From JBBRDU01 sp038230335 (lineage in GTDB: Bacteria; Verrucomicrobiota; Verrucomicrobiia; Chthoniobacterales; UBA10450): DNA of 64,000 nt. Location of the stretch: the NCBI GenBank assembly GCA_038230335.1, contig JBBRNL010000004.1, positions 319,483-383,482 on the forward strand, written 5' to 3'. The notes under the pieces are model-generated. The model did not search any database. It was not told where the DNA came from and was given only the letters and a program-made list of their open reading frames with translations. The translations under genes were made by a program, and so were the position numbers. This document shows positions 48,129-55,918 of this stretch, piece after piece; positions within the stretch are counted from its first letter, which is position 1; every line of letters starts with the position of its first letter.

Positions 48129-49160
48129 ATGCGTTGCACGATACAGCTACAAATTGTCGGCCTAACGACACTCGGAGTTTTGGCGATGAGCTCGACCGCC
48201 GGCCTCGCCGGGGAACCTTCAAAATCCATGAAGGCAGTGGTAGCTCATGCCTACGGGGGTCCGGACGTCTTGAAACTGGAAAATGTTCCGGTGCCCCAGC
48301 CCAAGGAGAATGAAGTGCTCGTCCGAGTGATCGCCAGCGGGGTCAATCCGGCCGATCCGCTGATCGTTTCGGGCAAGTATGCGAAGGAATTCGGATCGCA
48401 CTTGCCGCTTGTGCCCGGTTACGACATGGCGGGCGTCGTGGAGAAGATCGGAGCGAAAATCACGAAACTGAAAATCGGCGACCCCGTTTACGCCTATCTG
48501 CTGTGGGGCGGTGGCTGGGCCGAATATTGTGTCACGAACGAAGGCGAAGCAGCGCTAAAGCCGAAGTCGCTCACTTATATAGAGGCGGCTGGAGTTCCTC
48601 TCGCGGCCCTCACCGCCTACCAGGCACTGGTGGATACAGCGCACCTGAGCTCTGGCCAAACCGTTTTGGTTCACGGCGGCTCGGGAGGAGTCGGAAGCTT
48701 TGCCATCCAGATCGCGAAGGCGCTCGGCGCGCGCGTCATCGCCACAGCTTCAACGGCCAATCAGGATTTCCTTAAGGAACTCGGTGCGGACGTTGCGATT
48801 GATTACACGAAAGCGAAGTTCGAAGACGTGGCCCGGGATGTCGACGTCGTGCTCGACACGGTCGGGCGGGATACGCTGACGCGTTCCTACGGCGTGGTGA
48901 AGAAAGGCGGGATCATTGCCTCATTGCGGGGCGGCCTGGACGGCGCCGAACTGGATAAACGCGGGCTTCGCGGCGCGGGCATTGCCTCACACCCGAATGC
49001 AACGGAACTGGCAGAGATCACCAGAATGATCGAAGAAAAAAAGATCAAACCGATTGTGTCACAAGTGCTGCCGCTAACCGAAGCGGCCAAGGCAGACGAG
49101 CAGGCGGAGACACATCATACGCGGGGGAAGATGGTGCTGAAGATTCGGGATGAGAATTGA
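48129..49160 (+). CDS. Exported quinone oxidoreductase-like MDR protein
   Basis: This 343-residue medium-chain dehydrogenase/reductase is of the zinc-free quinone oxidoreductase type, which reduces quinones or enones with NADPH. The core reads KAVVAHAYGGPDVLKLENVP, IASGVNPADPLIVSGKYAK, the cofactor loop LVHGGSGGVGSFAIQIAKAL, and VDVVLDTVGRDTL. The N-terminus is unusual: MRCTIQLQIVGLTTLGVLAM, then SSTAGLAGEP, resembling a signal peptide. An alternative start at MKAVVAHAY (48229) would give a normal cytosolic enzyme. A TCGTTAGG motif (48161) overlaps the leader-coding part. Confidence 0.85.
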   Translation: MRCTIQLQIVGLTTLGVLAMSSTAGLAGEPSKSMKAVVAHAYGGPDVLKLENVPVPQPKENEVLVRVIASGVNPADPLIVSGKYAKEFGSHLPLVPGYDMAGVVEKIGAKITKLKIGDPVYAYLLWGGGWAEYCVTNEGEAALKPKSLTYIEAAGVPLAALTAYQALVDTAHLSSGQTVLVHGGSGGVGSFAIQIAKALGARVIATASTANQDFLKELGADVAIDYTKAKFEDVARDVDVVLDTVGRDTLTRSYGVVKKGGIIASLRGGLDGAELDKRGLRGAGIASHPNATELAEITRMIEEKKIKPIVSQVLPLTEAAKADEQAETHHTRGKMVLKIRDEN

Positions 49161-49204
49161 AAGACGAAAACCGGGGCTTCCTTCGCGCCTCTCATCCTTT
49201 CAAT

Positions 49205-50077
49205 CTAGCGAGCGCCGGGCGCTGGTTCGGTCTCGTGTAATCGGCCGTAGTCCACGATGAGGCGGCCGTCCTGCTTCTCTTCGTAAACTTCCACGAAGCG
49301 TTGGCCGAAGCGGATATCCTCCCAGGAATAGTCCTGCTGAGATTGCACGGCCGCTGGAATGACCGTCTCAATACAGACGACCGATGCGATAAGAAAGGCG
49401 TCGCAGGCCTCCAAAGTTTCCCGGTTCGCGCCATGCAGCGGACTCTTCTCATCAATAAAGTGCCGGAGCGTGAGGGCCGCCGGAAAAATGATGGCGCGAT
49501 CGAAATCCAGTTTCAGCGGATAAAATCGACGGACGACGTCGCCTTCCAGGGTGGGTTCGTCGCGCGAAAAGACAATCCGGAACTCCGCCTCGACCATGCT
49601 GTGATGGCGAAGATTGGCCACACGCATCATGAGGGTCGGCTGTCCATTAAAGGGAGCGATCACCATGGCTTTGCTGAATAGAATGCGCGCGGTCGGGCGC
49701 GAGAAACGCACAAAAATCAGGCCGGTCATGACGGCGAGCCAGAACATGCCGGAGATGATTTCAATCGTGGTGACGACGTGGCCGTAGGCAGTTTGCGGAT
49801 ACATATGCCCGTAGCCGACCGTGGCGAGCGTTTGCACACTAAAAAAGAAAGCCTGCGGAAAAGATCCGGGTGTCATGCCGGAAATTGAAGCCCCTCCCAC
49901 AGTATAAAGAACCGCGAAGATGAGATTGATCCCTACGTAAGCCGCCGCAATGAGGGCAGTGAAGCGCGGCCAGGTTAAAGACAGAATCCAATGGTAAGCA
50001 TCCCGCCACTCCCACCGGTCCGCGTTGATTTTCAAAAACTCGATCTGACCTGCGCGGACGGAGACGGGATTAGCCAT
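49205..50077 (-). CDS. Inward-rectifier K+ channel (KirBac type)
   Basis: This 290-residue protein forms a tetrameric potassium channel. Residues 40-60 (FTALIAAAYVGINLIFAVLY) are TM1; the pore helix and selectivity filter read FFFSVQTLATVGYGHMYPQ; TM2 is TTIEIISGMFWLAVMTGLI. The cytosolic beta-sandwich domain follows: RPTARILFSKAMVIAPFNGQ, MRVANLRHHSMVEAEFRI and YPLKLDFDRAIIFPAALTL, where Kir channels bind lipid and pH signals. It is divergent from adenosine deaminase. Confidence 0.93.
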   Translation of the reverse strand: MANPVSVRAGQIEFLKINADRWEWRDAYHWILSLTWPRFTALIAAAYVGINLIFAVLYTVGGASISGMTPGSFPQAFFFSVQTLATVGYGHMYPQTAYGHVVTTIEIISGMFWLAVMTGLIFVRFSRPTARILFSKAMVIAPFNGQPTLMMRVANLRHHSMVEAEFRIVFSRDEPTLEGDVVRRFYPLKLDFDRAIIFPAALTLRHFIDEKSPLHGANRETLEACDAFLIASVVCIETVIPAAVQSQQDYSWEDIRFGQRFVEVYEEKQDGRLIVDYGRLHETEPAPGAR

Positions 50078-50208
50078 GGATCAGGAATTTAGCCACAGAT
50101 GGATAAGAGGTAGAAGAAAGAAGCAGGCCGGAAGGGCGCAGCACGCTCTTCTTTGATCAACCGCCGCGTGGTTGCGCGTCGCAGCGCGGACCGGCATAAT
50201 CGCCTCAC

Positions 50209-51231
50209 ATGACGGAGCCGATGATCGATCCATTCATCCCATTCATCGATCTGCACCGGCACCTCGACGGGTCGGTTCGCCTCACCACGATTCTCGACCT
50301 GGCCCGGCAGCACGGGATCAAGTTGCCAGGCACAACCCTGGAAACACTGCGCCCGCATGTCCAAGTGATGGAACGACAACCGGGCGTGATGGCGTTTATC
50401 TCGAAAATGCGATGGATGACAGCCGTGCTGGCGGACGAAGACGCGTGCCGCCGCGTGACCCGCGAGAATGTGGAAGACGCACAGCGAGAGGGCATCAATT
50501 ACATTGAGCTTCGGTTCAGTCCGTGGTTCATGGCCGAGCCTCACGGACTTAATCCGGCCCGCGTGGTCGCGGCGGTGGTGGAAGGAGCAGCGGAAGGAGC
50601 CGAAGCGACCGGCGTGCAAGTGAACCTGATCGGAATTCTCAGTCGCACTTATGGACCCGAGATGGCACACCAAGAGCTGGCGGCGCTACTCACACAGCGG
50701 CAAAACATTGTGGCGCTCGATTTGGCCGGTGATGAAGCGAACTTCCCTCCTCGCTTGTTCGTGGATCATTTTTCCCTCGGACGCGACGCGGGCTGGCGGG
50801 TGACAGTGCACGCGGGCGAGAGCGCCGGACCGGAGAGTGTTTGGGATGCCCTGCGACTGCTGGGAGCAGAGCGGATCGGCCACGGGGTGCGGGCCATGGA
50901 AGACGAGGCTTTGATCGATTTCCTAGTCGAAAATCAGATTGGGATTGAGGCCAACCTAACGAGCAATGTGCAAACGAGTACCGTCCCTGATCTCGCCGGA
51001 CATCCTCTCCGCGCGATGATGGAGAAAGAATTGCGTGCTTCAATTAACACCGATGATCCGGGAGTCAGCGCGATCGACCTGCCCTACGAATTCAATATTG
51101 CAGCGCCGGCGGCCGGCTTGTCTCGCGCGCAAATCCGCCAGGCCCAACGGAACGCGTTGGAAACGGCGTTCTTGTCGGACGAGCAGAAGGATGCGCTCAG
51201 AAAAAATAAGGAAACCCAGGCTGATGAATGA
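50209..51231 (+). CDS. add: Adenosine deaminase
   Basis: This 340-residue zinc enzyme converts adenosine to inosine in the cytoplasm. The metal ligands are in FIDLHRHLDGS and VTVHAGESAGPESVWDAL; the proton-shuttle Glu is in HAGE; GAERIGHGVRAM and the final Asp pair in ASINTDDPGVSAI complete the site. Two in-frame Met codons begin it. A TCGTTAGG octamer is at 50955. Context with MtnA and an aldolase 1 kb downstream suggests nucleoside by-product recycling, but the spacing and the intervening gene on the other strand leave that as inference. Confidence 0.92.
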   Translation: MTEPMIDPFIPFIDLHRHLDGSVRLTTILDLARQHGIKLPGTTLETLRPHVQVMERQPGVMAFISKMRWMTAVLADEDACRRVTRENVEDAQREGINYIELRFSPWFMAEPHGLNPARVVAAVVEGAAEGAEATGVQVNLIGILSRTYGPEMAHQELAALLTQRQNIVALDLAGDEANFPPRLFVDHFSLGRDAGWRVTVHAGESAGPESVWDALRLLGAERIGHGVRAMEDEALIDFLVENQIGIEANLTSNVQTSTVPDLAGHPLRAMMEKELRASINTDDPGVSAIDLPYEFNIAAPAAGLSRAQIRQAQRNALETAFLSDEQKDALRKNKETQADE

Positions 51232-51269
51232 GAGAGGCCGTCACGCCGTGAAGCCCAAGCAGGGCACGT

Positions 51270-51935
51270 TCAGGAGAAGAGTTTCGGAAGGACGTTGGCA
51301 ATGAAATCGACGGCGAAGTGGCCAATCATGTTCGCCACCAGATCCTGATGCCACAGATAAAAGCCGGCTAAAATCCCACCCAATGCCAGAGCGATCAGAA
51401 TATTGGCCGTGCCGCCGGTCCAATGTCCGGCTGCGAAAATGACCAGCGGAATGGCGGCGGCAACAAAGCGGTTCAAGCCCAGGGCTTGCAGGCGCTCGAT
51501 GGCATAACCGCGATAAAACAATTCCTCAACCACGCCCGCACGCAGGACAATTAACGTGACCATCCAGAGTGGCAGTTTATCGATTGCGGCAGCGGCCGCG
51601 CCGTGACCATAACGGGTTACAAAAGCAAGCACACCGCCAACCACGAGGCAGGGAACGGCGATGACTAATCCCCAAAGGATGGATTTCCACCAGCGCCGCG
51701 TGCCAAGGCCAATCGAAGTGAAAGGCAAATGTTCTCCCCATCGCACGAGCAGCACCAGAGCAGCGGCGCTTCCCCAGATGAGTGTCTCCCGGATAATTAC
51801 GGCTGAAAAAGGCAGGGCCGGCCAAAGATAGTTCACCACCTGCCGGACGATCAAAATGGCAAGGAGCGAAAGGCCAAGACCCACCCAGGAAATAACGGAG
51901 AGTGGGACGGCGCGAACAGGCGTGGGATGAGACAT
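51270..51935 (-). CDS. CPBP family intramembrane metalloprotease
   Basis: This 221-residue protein has about six helices and the Abi/CPBP motifs: GVVEELFYRGYAIERLQALG (motif 1, Glu-Glu and Arg) and FAAGHWTGGT (motif 2, His). Family members cleave membrane proteins, for example CAAX-prenyl-type or regulated signalling substrates. The role here is unknown. It converges on adenosine deaminase and is divergent from mtnA. Confidence 0.88.
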   Translation of the reverse strand: MSHPTPVRAVPLSVISWVGLGLSLLAILIVRQVVNYLWPALPFSAVIIRETLIWGSAAALVLLVRWGEHLPFTSIGLGTRRWWKSILWGLVIAVPCLVVGGVLAFVTRYGHGAAAAAIDKLPLWMVTLIVLRAGVVEELFYRGYAIERLQALGLNRFVAAAIPLVIFAAGHWTGGTANILIALALGGILAGFYLWHQDLVANMIGHFAVDFIANVLPKLFS

Positions 51936-52040
51936 ACAGCTCTAATTTAAGATGCGGACAATCCGGTCTTTGGATTCAAAAAACGCCTGTGCAGTTTCAT
52001 AATTGATGTTTGCGCGCGCAAGCGTCAGCGTTCGAGCGGC

Positions 52041-53147
52041 GTGAAAATCGACGGACAACATTTTCGCACAATCTGGCTGCACCCCGCCAGCGAAGGAGTC
52101 GTGCAACTGATCGACCAGAGATGGTTGCCTCATCAATTTATCGTAGAGGATGTGACAACCGTCGCCCAGATGGCAACGGCCATTCGGGAAATGCATGTGC
52201 GCGGCGCTGGACTGATCGGGGCGGCGGCCGCTTATGGAATGTATCTCGCGATGCTCGAGCTGCGCGAGAGTAGCTGTCGGGACGATGGTCTGGCCGAAGC
52301 AGCGAACGCTCTTCGATCGACCAGACCGACCGCTGTCAATTTGGCCTGGGCGATCGAGCGACAAATGAAAGCGATTTCGCGGGGAGAAAGTGTACCAGAA
52401 AGGATCCAGATTGCCCGCGATACGGCTGAGGCTGTGGCGGACGAAGACGCCGATTTCTGCCGACGCATTGGCGAGCACGGCTTGCCGCTGATTCAGAGCA
52501 TCGCGTCAAGGCAGCCCGGTAAGCCCGTGAACGTGCTCACGCATTGCAACGCCGGTTGGCTCGCGTTTGTCGATCACGGAACCGCCACGGCACCGATCTA
52601 CGCCGCACATGACAACGGTTGTCCTGTTCATGTCTGGGTCGATGAAACGAGGCCGCGCAATCAGGGCTCGAAGCTGACCGCTTGGGAACTCGGACAACAC
52701 GGCGTGCCGCACACCGTGATCGCGGACAATACCGGTGGACACTTGATGCAACGTGGCGACGTAGATCTGGTTCTGGTTGGAACCGATCGTACAACGCACA
52801 CGGGCGACGTCGCGAATAAGATCGGGACTTATCTGAAAGCTCTGGCTGCCAGAGACAATGGTATTCCTTTCTACGTGGCTCTGCCGTCGTCGTCATTTGA
52901 TTGGACCCTTCGCCACGGCCGCGATATCCCGATTGAAGAACGAGCCGCCGAAGAAGTGAAAAACGCGGAGGGATGGCTCGAGGGCAAACAAGTGCGGATT
53001 AGTGTCGCGCCGGACAGCAGTCCCGCCGCGAACTATGGATTTGATATCACGCCACGCCGATTGATTACCCGGTTGATCACAGAGCGTGGAATTTGCGAGT
53101 CGAGCGAGCAGAGCATCCTTGCGCTTTTTCCGGAGCGAGGGCGGTGA
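52041..53147 (+). CDS. mtnA: Methylthioribose-1-phosphate isomerase
   Basis: This 368-residue enzyme converts 5-methylthioribose-1-phosphate (or the deoxy analogue) to the ribulose form. Family blocks are IREMHVRGAGLIGAAAAYGM, NVLTHCNAGWLAFVDHGTAT (with the active Cys), VWVDETRPRNQGSKLTAWEL, and LVGTDRTTHTGDVANKIGTY (with the catalytic Asp), then VALPSSSFDWTL. Its last bases overlap the GTG start of a class II aldolase (GTGA), so the two are made together. No mtnK, mtnP or mtnN is adjacent. Confidence 0.93.
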   Translation: MKIDGQHFRTIWLHPASEGVVQLIDQRWLPHQFIVEDVTTVAQMATAIREMHVRGAGLIGAAAAYGMYLAMLELRESSCRDDGLAEAANALRSTRPTAVNLAWAIERQMKAISRGESVPERIQIARDTAEAVADEDADFCRRIGEHGLPLIQSIASRQPGKPVNVLTHCNAGWLAFVDHGTATAPIYAAHDNGCPVHVWVDETRPRNQGSKLTAWELGQHGVPHTVIADNTGGHLMQRGDVDLVLVGTDRTTHTGDVANKIGTYLKALAARDNGIPFYVALPSSSFDWTLRHGRDIPIEERAAEEVKNAEGWLEGKQVRISVAPDSSPAANYGFDITPRRLITRLITERGICESSEQSILALFPERGR

Positions 53148-53731
53148 GAGAGACTGGCTCGGTAAAGTTTATCGCGGAACGATCTCCGACACCGATCGGG
53201 CCATTTGCCGGATTGGTGGACATAAATACTTATCGCGCAAAGCTTCGCCAATGCGGTTTGGTCGGAGTGGACCAGGACGGCATTGCTTTCGGCAACGTCA
53301 GTATCAGAGAAGGGGCGAGCACGCGGTTTTACATCACGGGTTCGGGCAGTGGCTGTAAAACGGAGCTCATGCTGACCGATTGCGCGAAAGTCATGGTATA
53401 CGACTTGGCGAAGAATTGCGTGCGCTTCGAAGGTGGGGCGATGCCCTCTTCAGAGTCGCTCACCCACGCCGCTATCTACGCGGCCGACCCGACCATTGGA
53501 GCCATTATTCACTGCCATAGCTCGGATTTATGGAAGGTCCTTCTGGCGGAGGCACCGACGACCCCAGCGAACGTCGAATATGGCACACCTGGGATGGCGC
53601 GCGCCGTACAGCACCTTTTCGCAGAGACAAATGTCCGCGAGAAGAAAGCCTTCGCCATGGCGGGACACCGCGACGGAGTGATCAGCTTCGGTCATGATCT
53701 GGCCGAGTCGTACGCGGCTTTGGGAAACTGA
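53144..53731 (+). CDS. Class II aldolase/adducin family protein
   Basis: This 195-residue protein starts with GTG overlapping the mtnA stop. It has the class II aldolase fold (DQDGIAFGNVSIREGASTRF, YITGSGSG, SSESLTHAAIYAADPTIGAI, IHCHSSDLWKVLL) with zinc-ligand candidates HCH and the His in MAGHRDGVISFG. In a pair with MtnA it could be a 5-(methylthio)ribulose-1-phosphate aldolase, as in the DHAP shunt, or the MtnB dehydratase of methionine salvage. The absence of mtnC/mtnD nearby slightly favours the aldolase reading. Confidence 0.85.
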   Translation: MRETGSVKFIAERSPTPIGPFAGLVDINTYRAKLRQCGLVGVDQDGIAFGNVSIREGASTRFYITGSGSGCKTELMLTDCAKVMVYDLAKNCVRFEGGAMPSSESLTHAAIYAADPTIGAIIHCHSSDLWKVLLAEAPTTPANVEYGTPGMARAVQHLFAETNVREKKAFAMAGHRDGVISFGHDLAESYAALGN

Positions 53732-53818
53732 CGTAGATCGCTAGCGAGGTTCGCACTATTCTAACTCTTCATTTAAAGACTCGATCTTTTCGGCGAGCCT
53801 GCTAGTCATCGTTAGGCT

Positions 53819-54295
53819 ATGTGGAATATGTCGATCGTCTGGTGGGAGTTTGTTCTGCGCGGAATCATTGTTTACGTCTTCCTGATCGTAATATTACGAC
53901 TCACTGGAAAACGGCAGGTGGGCCAGATGGCGCCTTTCGACCTTGTCCTGCTCCTCGTTCTTAGCAACGCCGTACAGAATTCAATGAACGGGGGCGACAA
54001 TTCCGTAGCGGGCGGAATGATTTCGGCCGTCACATTGGTGGGAGCAAACTGGATCGTTGGCCTGCTCACCTACCGGAACAAGAAAATCGAGGCACTGGTG
54101 GAAGGCTGTCCGGAGGTGCTCATCCACCACGGAAAACTTTACCAAAAGACATTGGACCACACCAAGCTGACGCACCATGAGGTGATGGCAGCCCTGCGGG
54201 AGGCGGGCTGCGCACGCATTGAAGATGTGCAGAGCGCATTCCTGGAGAATGATGGATCCATCAGCGTTGTTCCACGGAACAAGCAGACCGCCTAG
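53819..54295 (+). CDS. DUF421 (YetF-like) membrane protein
   Basis: This 158-residue protein has three N-terminal helices (WWEFVLRGIIVYVFLIVILR, then FDLVLLLVLSNAVQNSM, then AVTLVGANWIVGLLTY) and the cytosolic DUF421 domain (LVEGCPEVLIHHGKLYQKTL, HHEVMAALREAGCARIEDVQ, AFLENDGSISVVPR). It is shorter than Bacillus YetF because only one copy of the cytosolic domain is present. Its function is unknown; related proteins aid spore germination or stress tolerance. A TCGTTAGGC lies 2 bases before the start codon. Confidence 0.88.
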   Translation: MWNMSIVWWEFVLRGIIVYVFLIVILRLTGKRQVGQMAPFDLVLLLVLSNAVQNSMNGGDNSVAGGMISAVTLVGANWIVGLLTYRNKKIEALVEGCPEVLIHHGKLYQKTLDHTKLTHHEVMAALREAGCARIEDVQSAFLENDGSISVVPRNKQTA

Positions 54296-54337
54296 AGACT
54301 CCCTAACGATCCGACCCCTGCAACGAAAATTTCGCTT

Positions 54338-55015
54338 GTGAACCGTACCCACTACATCTTCGTCGATTTCGAGAACATTCACGAAGTGCAGCTCGACTTG
54401 ATCGAGAACAAACCGGTCGTCGTTGTCCTGGTCCTAGGCGAAAGACACAAGAAATTGCCGGTGGACCTGGTCAAACAGCTTCTGAAATATCCAGCGCAAG
54501 TGCGCTTGGTGGAGGCGGGTCTTTCGGGCCGGAACGCGCTCGATTTCGTGCTCGCCTATCTCATTGGAGTGCAATCCACCACGGACGGCGCCGGTCATTT
54601 CCACATCCTCTCGCGCGATAAGGGCTTCAACGCATTAATCGAGCACCTGAAGAAGAACGATATTTTCGCCGATCGCCATGAGTCGTTCGTGAAGATCCCG
54701 GTCTTGGCACCAAGTGCGAAAACATCGACGGCCCTTCCTGCTTCCAGCAAGTCACCGACGGCGGATAAAACACACAAGAAAAAGCGAAACAGCCCGACGT
54801 CCCCGCCTTCACCTGACCTAACGAAAAAGACAGTAGAGTGGTTTACGGCGAATACGCTGAATCGCCCAAAAACGGAGAAGAAACTGCTGTCCCACATTTA
54901 CACACACTTCGGCAAACGTTTATCGACCAAGGAGCTCGAAACGATGGTGAAAGAGCTGGTCACGCGCGGGGCGATTGAAATCACGCCGCAAGGCAAAGTC
55001 GTTTACAAGATTTAG
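54338..55015 (+). CDS. NYN/PIN-like domain protein with C-terminal winged region
   Basis: This 225-residue protein starts with GTG. The N-terminal 120 residues form a PIN/NYN-like fold: HYIFVDFENIHEVQLDLIEN, VRLVEAGLSGRNALDFVLAY, and FHILSRDKGFNALIEHLKK. They retain the acidic residues of the nuclease site (DFEN, ALDF, SRDKG). A Ser/Pro/Lys-rich linker follows, then a C-terminal helical domain (KTVEWFTANTLNRPKTEKKL, LETMVKELVTRGAIEITPQG) that looks like a small winged helix. It probably processes RNA. A TCGTTAGG is at 54302 in the leader and another at 54817 in the gene. Confidence 0.75.
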   Translation: MNRTHYIFVDFENIHEVQLDLIENKPVVVVLVLGERHKKLPVDLVKQLLKYPAQVRLVEAGLSGRNALDFVLAYLIGVQSTTDGAGHFHILSRDKGFNALIEHLKKNDIFADRHESFVKIPVLAPSAKTSTALPASSKSPTADKTHKKKRNSPTSPPSPDLTKKTVEWFTANTLNRPKTEKKLLSHIYTHFGKRLSTKELETMVKELVTRGAIEITPQGKVVYKI

Positions 55016-55061
55016 GCCGGGCGATTTCCATACCGGCCGGCCCCGTCCTATTGCGTATCCT

Positions 55062-55646
55062 GTGAAAGTTCTCAGCAAAAATAGCAGCCGAACGTCGCGC
55101 GCACTCCTTGGAGCTGGCCTGCTCTTTACTGTGTTGTGTGCCGTATGTTACGGCACGGCTTCGGCGATCGTGCTTATCTATCAACCGATCCTGACCGCCG
55201 GGGAGGCGACCGCCATCAAGACCTTGCAGGGGTTCGCGGTGCTGCCCGTACCTTTCGAATGTTTTCCTTATCAAGGTCATCCTCCGTACGCCGACATCGC
55301 GCGGCCCAATTCCCTCTTAACCAGCGCACCGGTGACGGGCCGGGCGGGCGAGTCGAATCTGGCCGCCATGGCCGGGATCAAAATTCAAATACCCTATGAA
55401 GAGAACACCGTTATCCTGCATCTTGAGGATCTAACCGCTTTCGAGGCGTTTGAGTTGACTGCGTCATCCGATGATCTCATCGAAGCGACGATTGAGTGTG
55501 TCCGGAGAATGGCCAGTGAAGGCAAGGAGCATCCCGTTTTGCATATCAGCGGAAAGCCCGGCGAGGAAGCAAAGTGGGCGCGATGGGAGAAAGCCTTTCT
55601 CCATCAGGATATGGCCAAGCCGTTTACGCGGCCCCAGGCAAAGTAG
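55062..55646 (+). CDS. Membrane-anchored protein of unknown function
   Basis: This protein of about 194 residues, with GTG as the likely start, has one N-terminal helix (ALLGAGLLFTVLCAVCYGTA) and a soluble domain: GFAVLPVPFECFPYQGHPPY, then IKIQIPYEENTVILHLEDLT, then ASDDLIEATIECVRRM. It is not a family I recognise. The start is placed at GTG 55062, because the upstream frame overlaps the NYN gene. Confidence 0.55.
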   Translation: MKVLSKNSSRTSRALLGAGLLFTVLCAVCYGTASAIVLIYQPILTAGEATAIKTLQGFAVLPVPFECFPYQGHPPYADIARPNSLLTSAPVTGRAGESNLAAMAGIKIQIPYEENTVILHLEDLTAFEAFELTASSDDLIEATIECVRRMASEGKEHPVLHISGKPGEEAKWARWEKAFLHQDMAKPFTRPQAK

Positions 55647-55918
55647 GAATGCCAGAAATGGGCTCGCGGTTATCCCCTCCATCTGGTACAAAGGCCTCAT
55701 GAGCACGCGCCAATCGAAATACGAGATCTGGAGATCGCAGAAAAACAACGAGTGATACTGGCATTTCAAAGCGAGCAATGGTGAAACAATTGCGACCGGC
55801 CAGGGTTACACCGACCGGAGGAATTGTCTGAATGCGATTTCTCTCCTGCAACGCTCGACCCGCTGCAAAATTTACAGTCTGAGTCAGGACCAGAAATAGG
55901 CGGGGCCACGACAGGACC
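55647..55918. other. Spacer with no recognised gene
   Basis: Neither strand gives a convincing protein here, and I see no repeat copy or clear hairpin. The minus strand stays open across the region (frame 55624-55992) but its product does not resemble a known family. Confidence 0.4.

Larger units (their letters stand above)
1009..54824. repeat. Dispersed octamer TCGTTAGG, 22 copies
   Basis: Exact copies start at 1009, 2456, 7723, 20417, 20916, 28591, 29444, 30246, 30842, 32501, 35779, 38336, 39305, 41761, 42319, 44388, 45442, 48161, 50955, 53809, 54302 and 54817. Nine read TCGTTAGG and thirteen CCTAACGA on the plus strand. Base composition predicts about two. The next base is usually C and the preceding one often A. 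Copies lie within genes in different frames, across two stop codons (30246, 30842) and in leaders (29444, 32501, 53809, 54302). The span given is that of the whole set, not one element. Confidence 0.8.
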
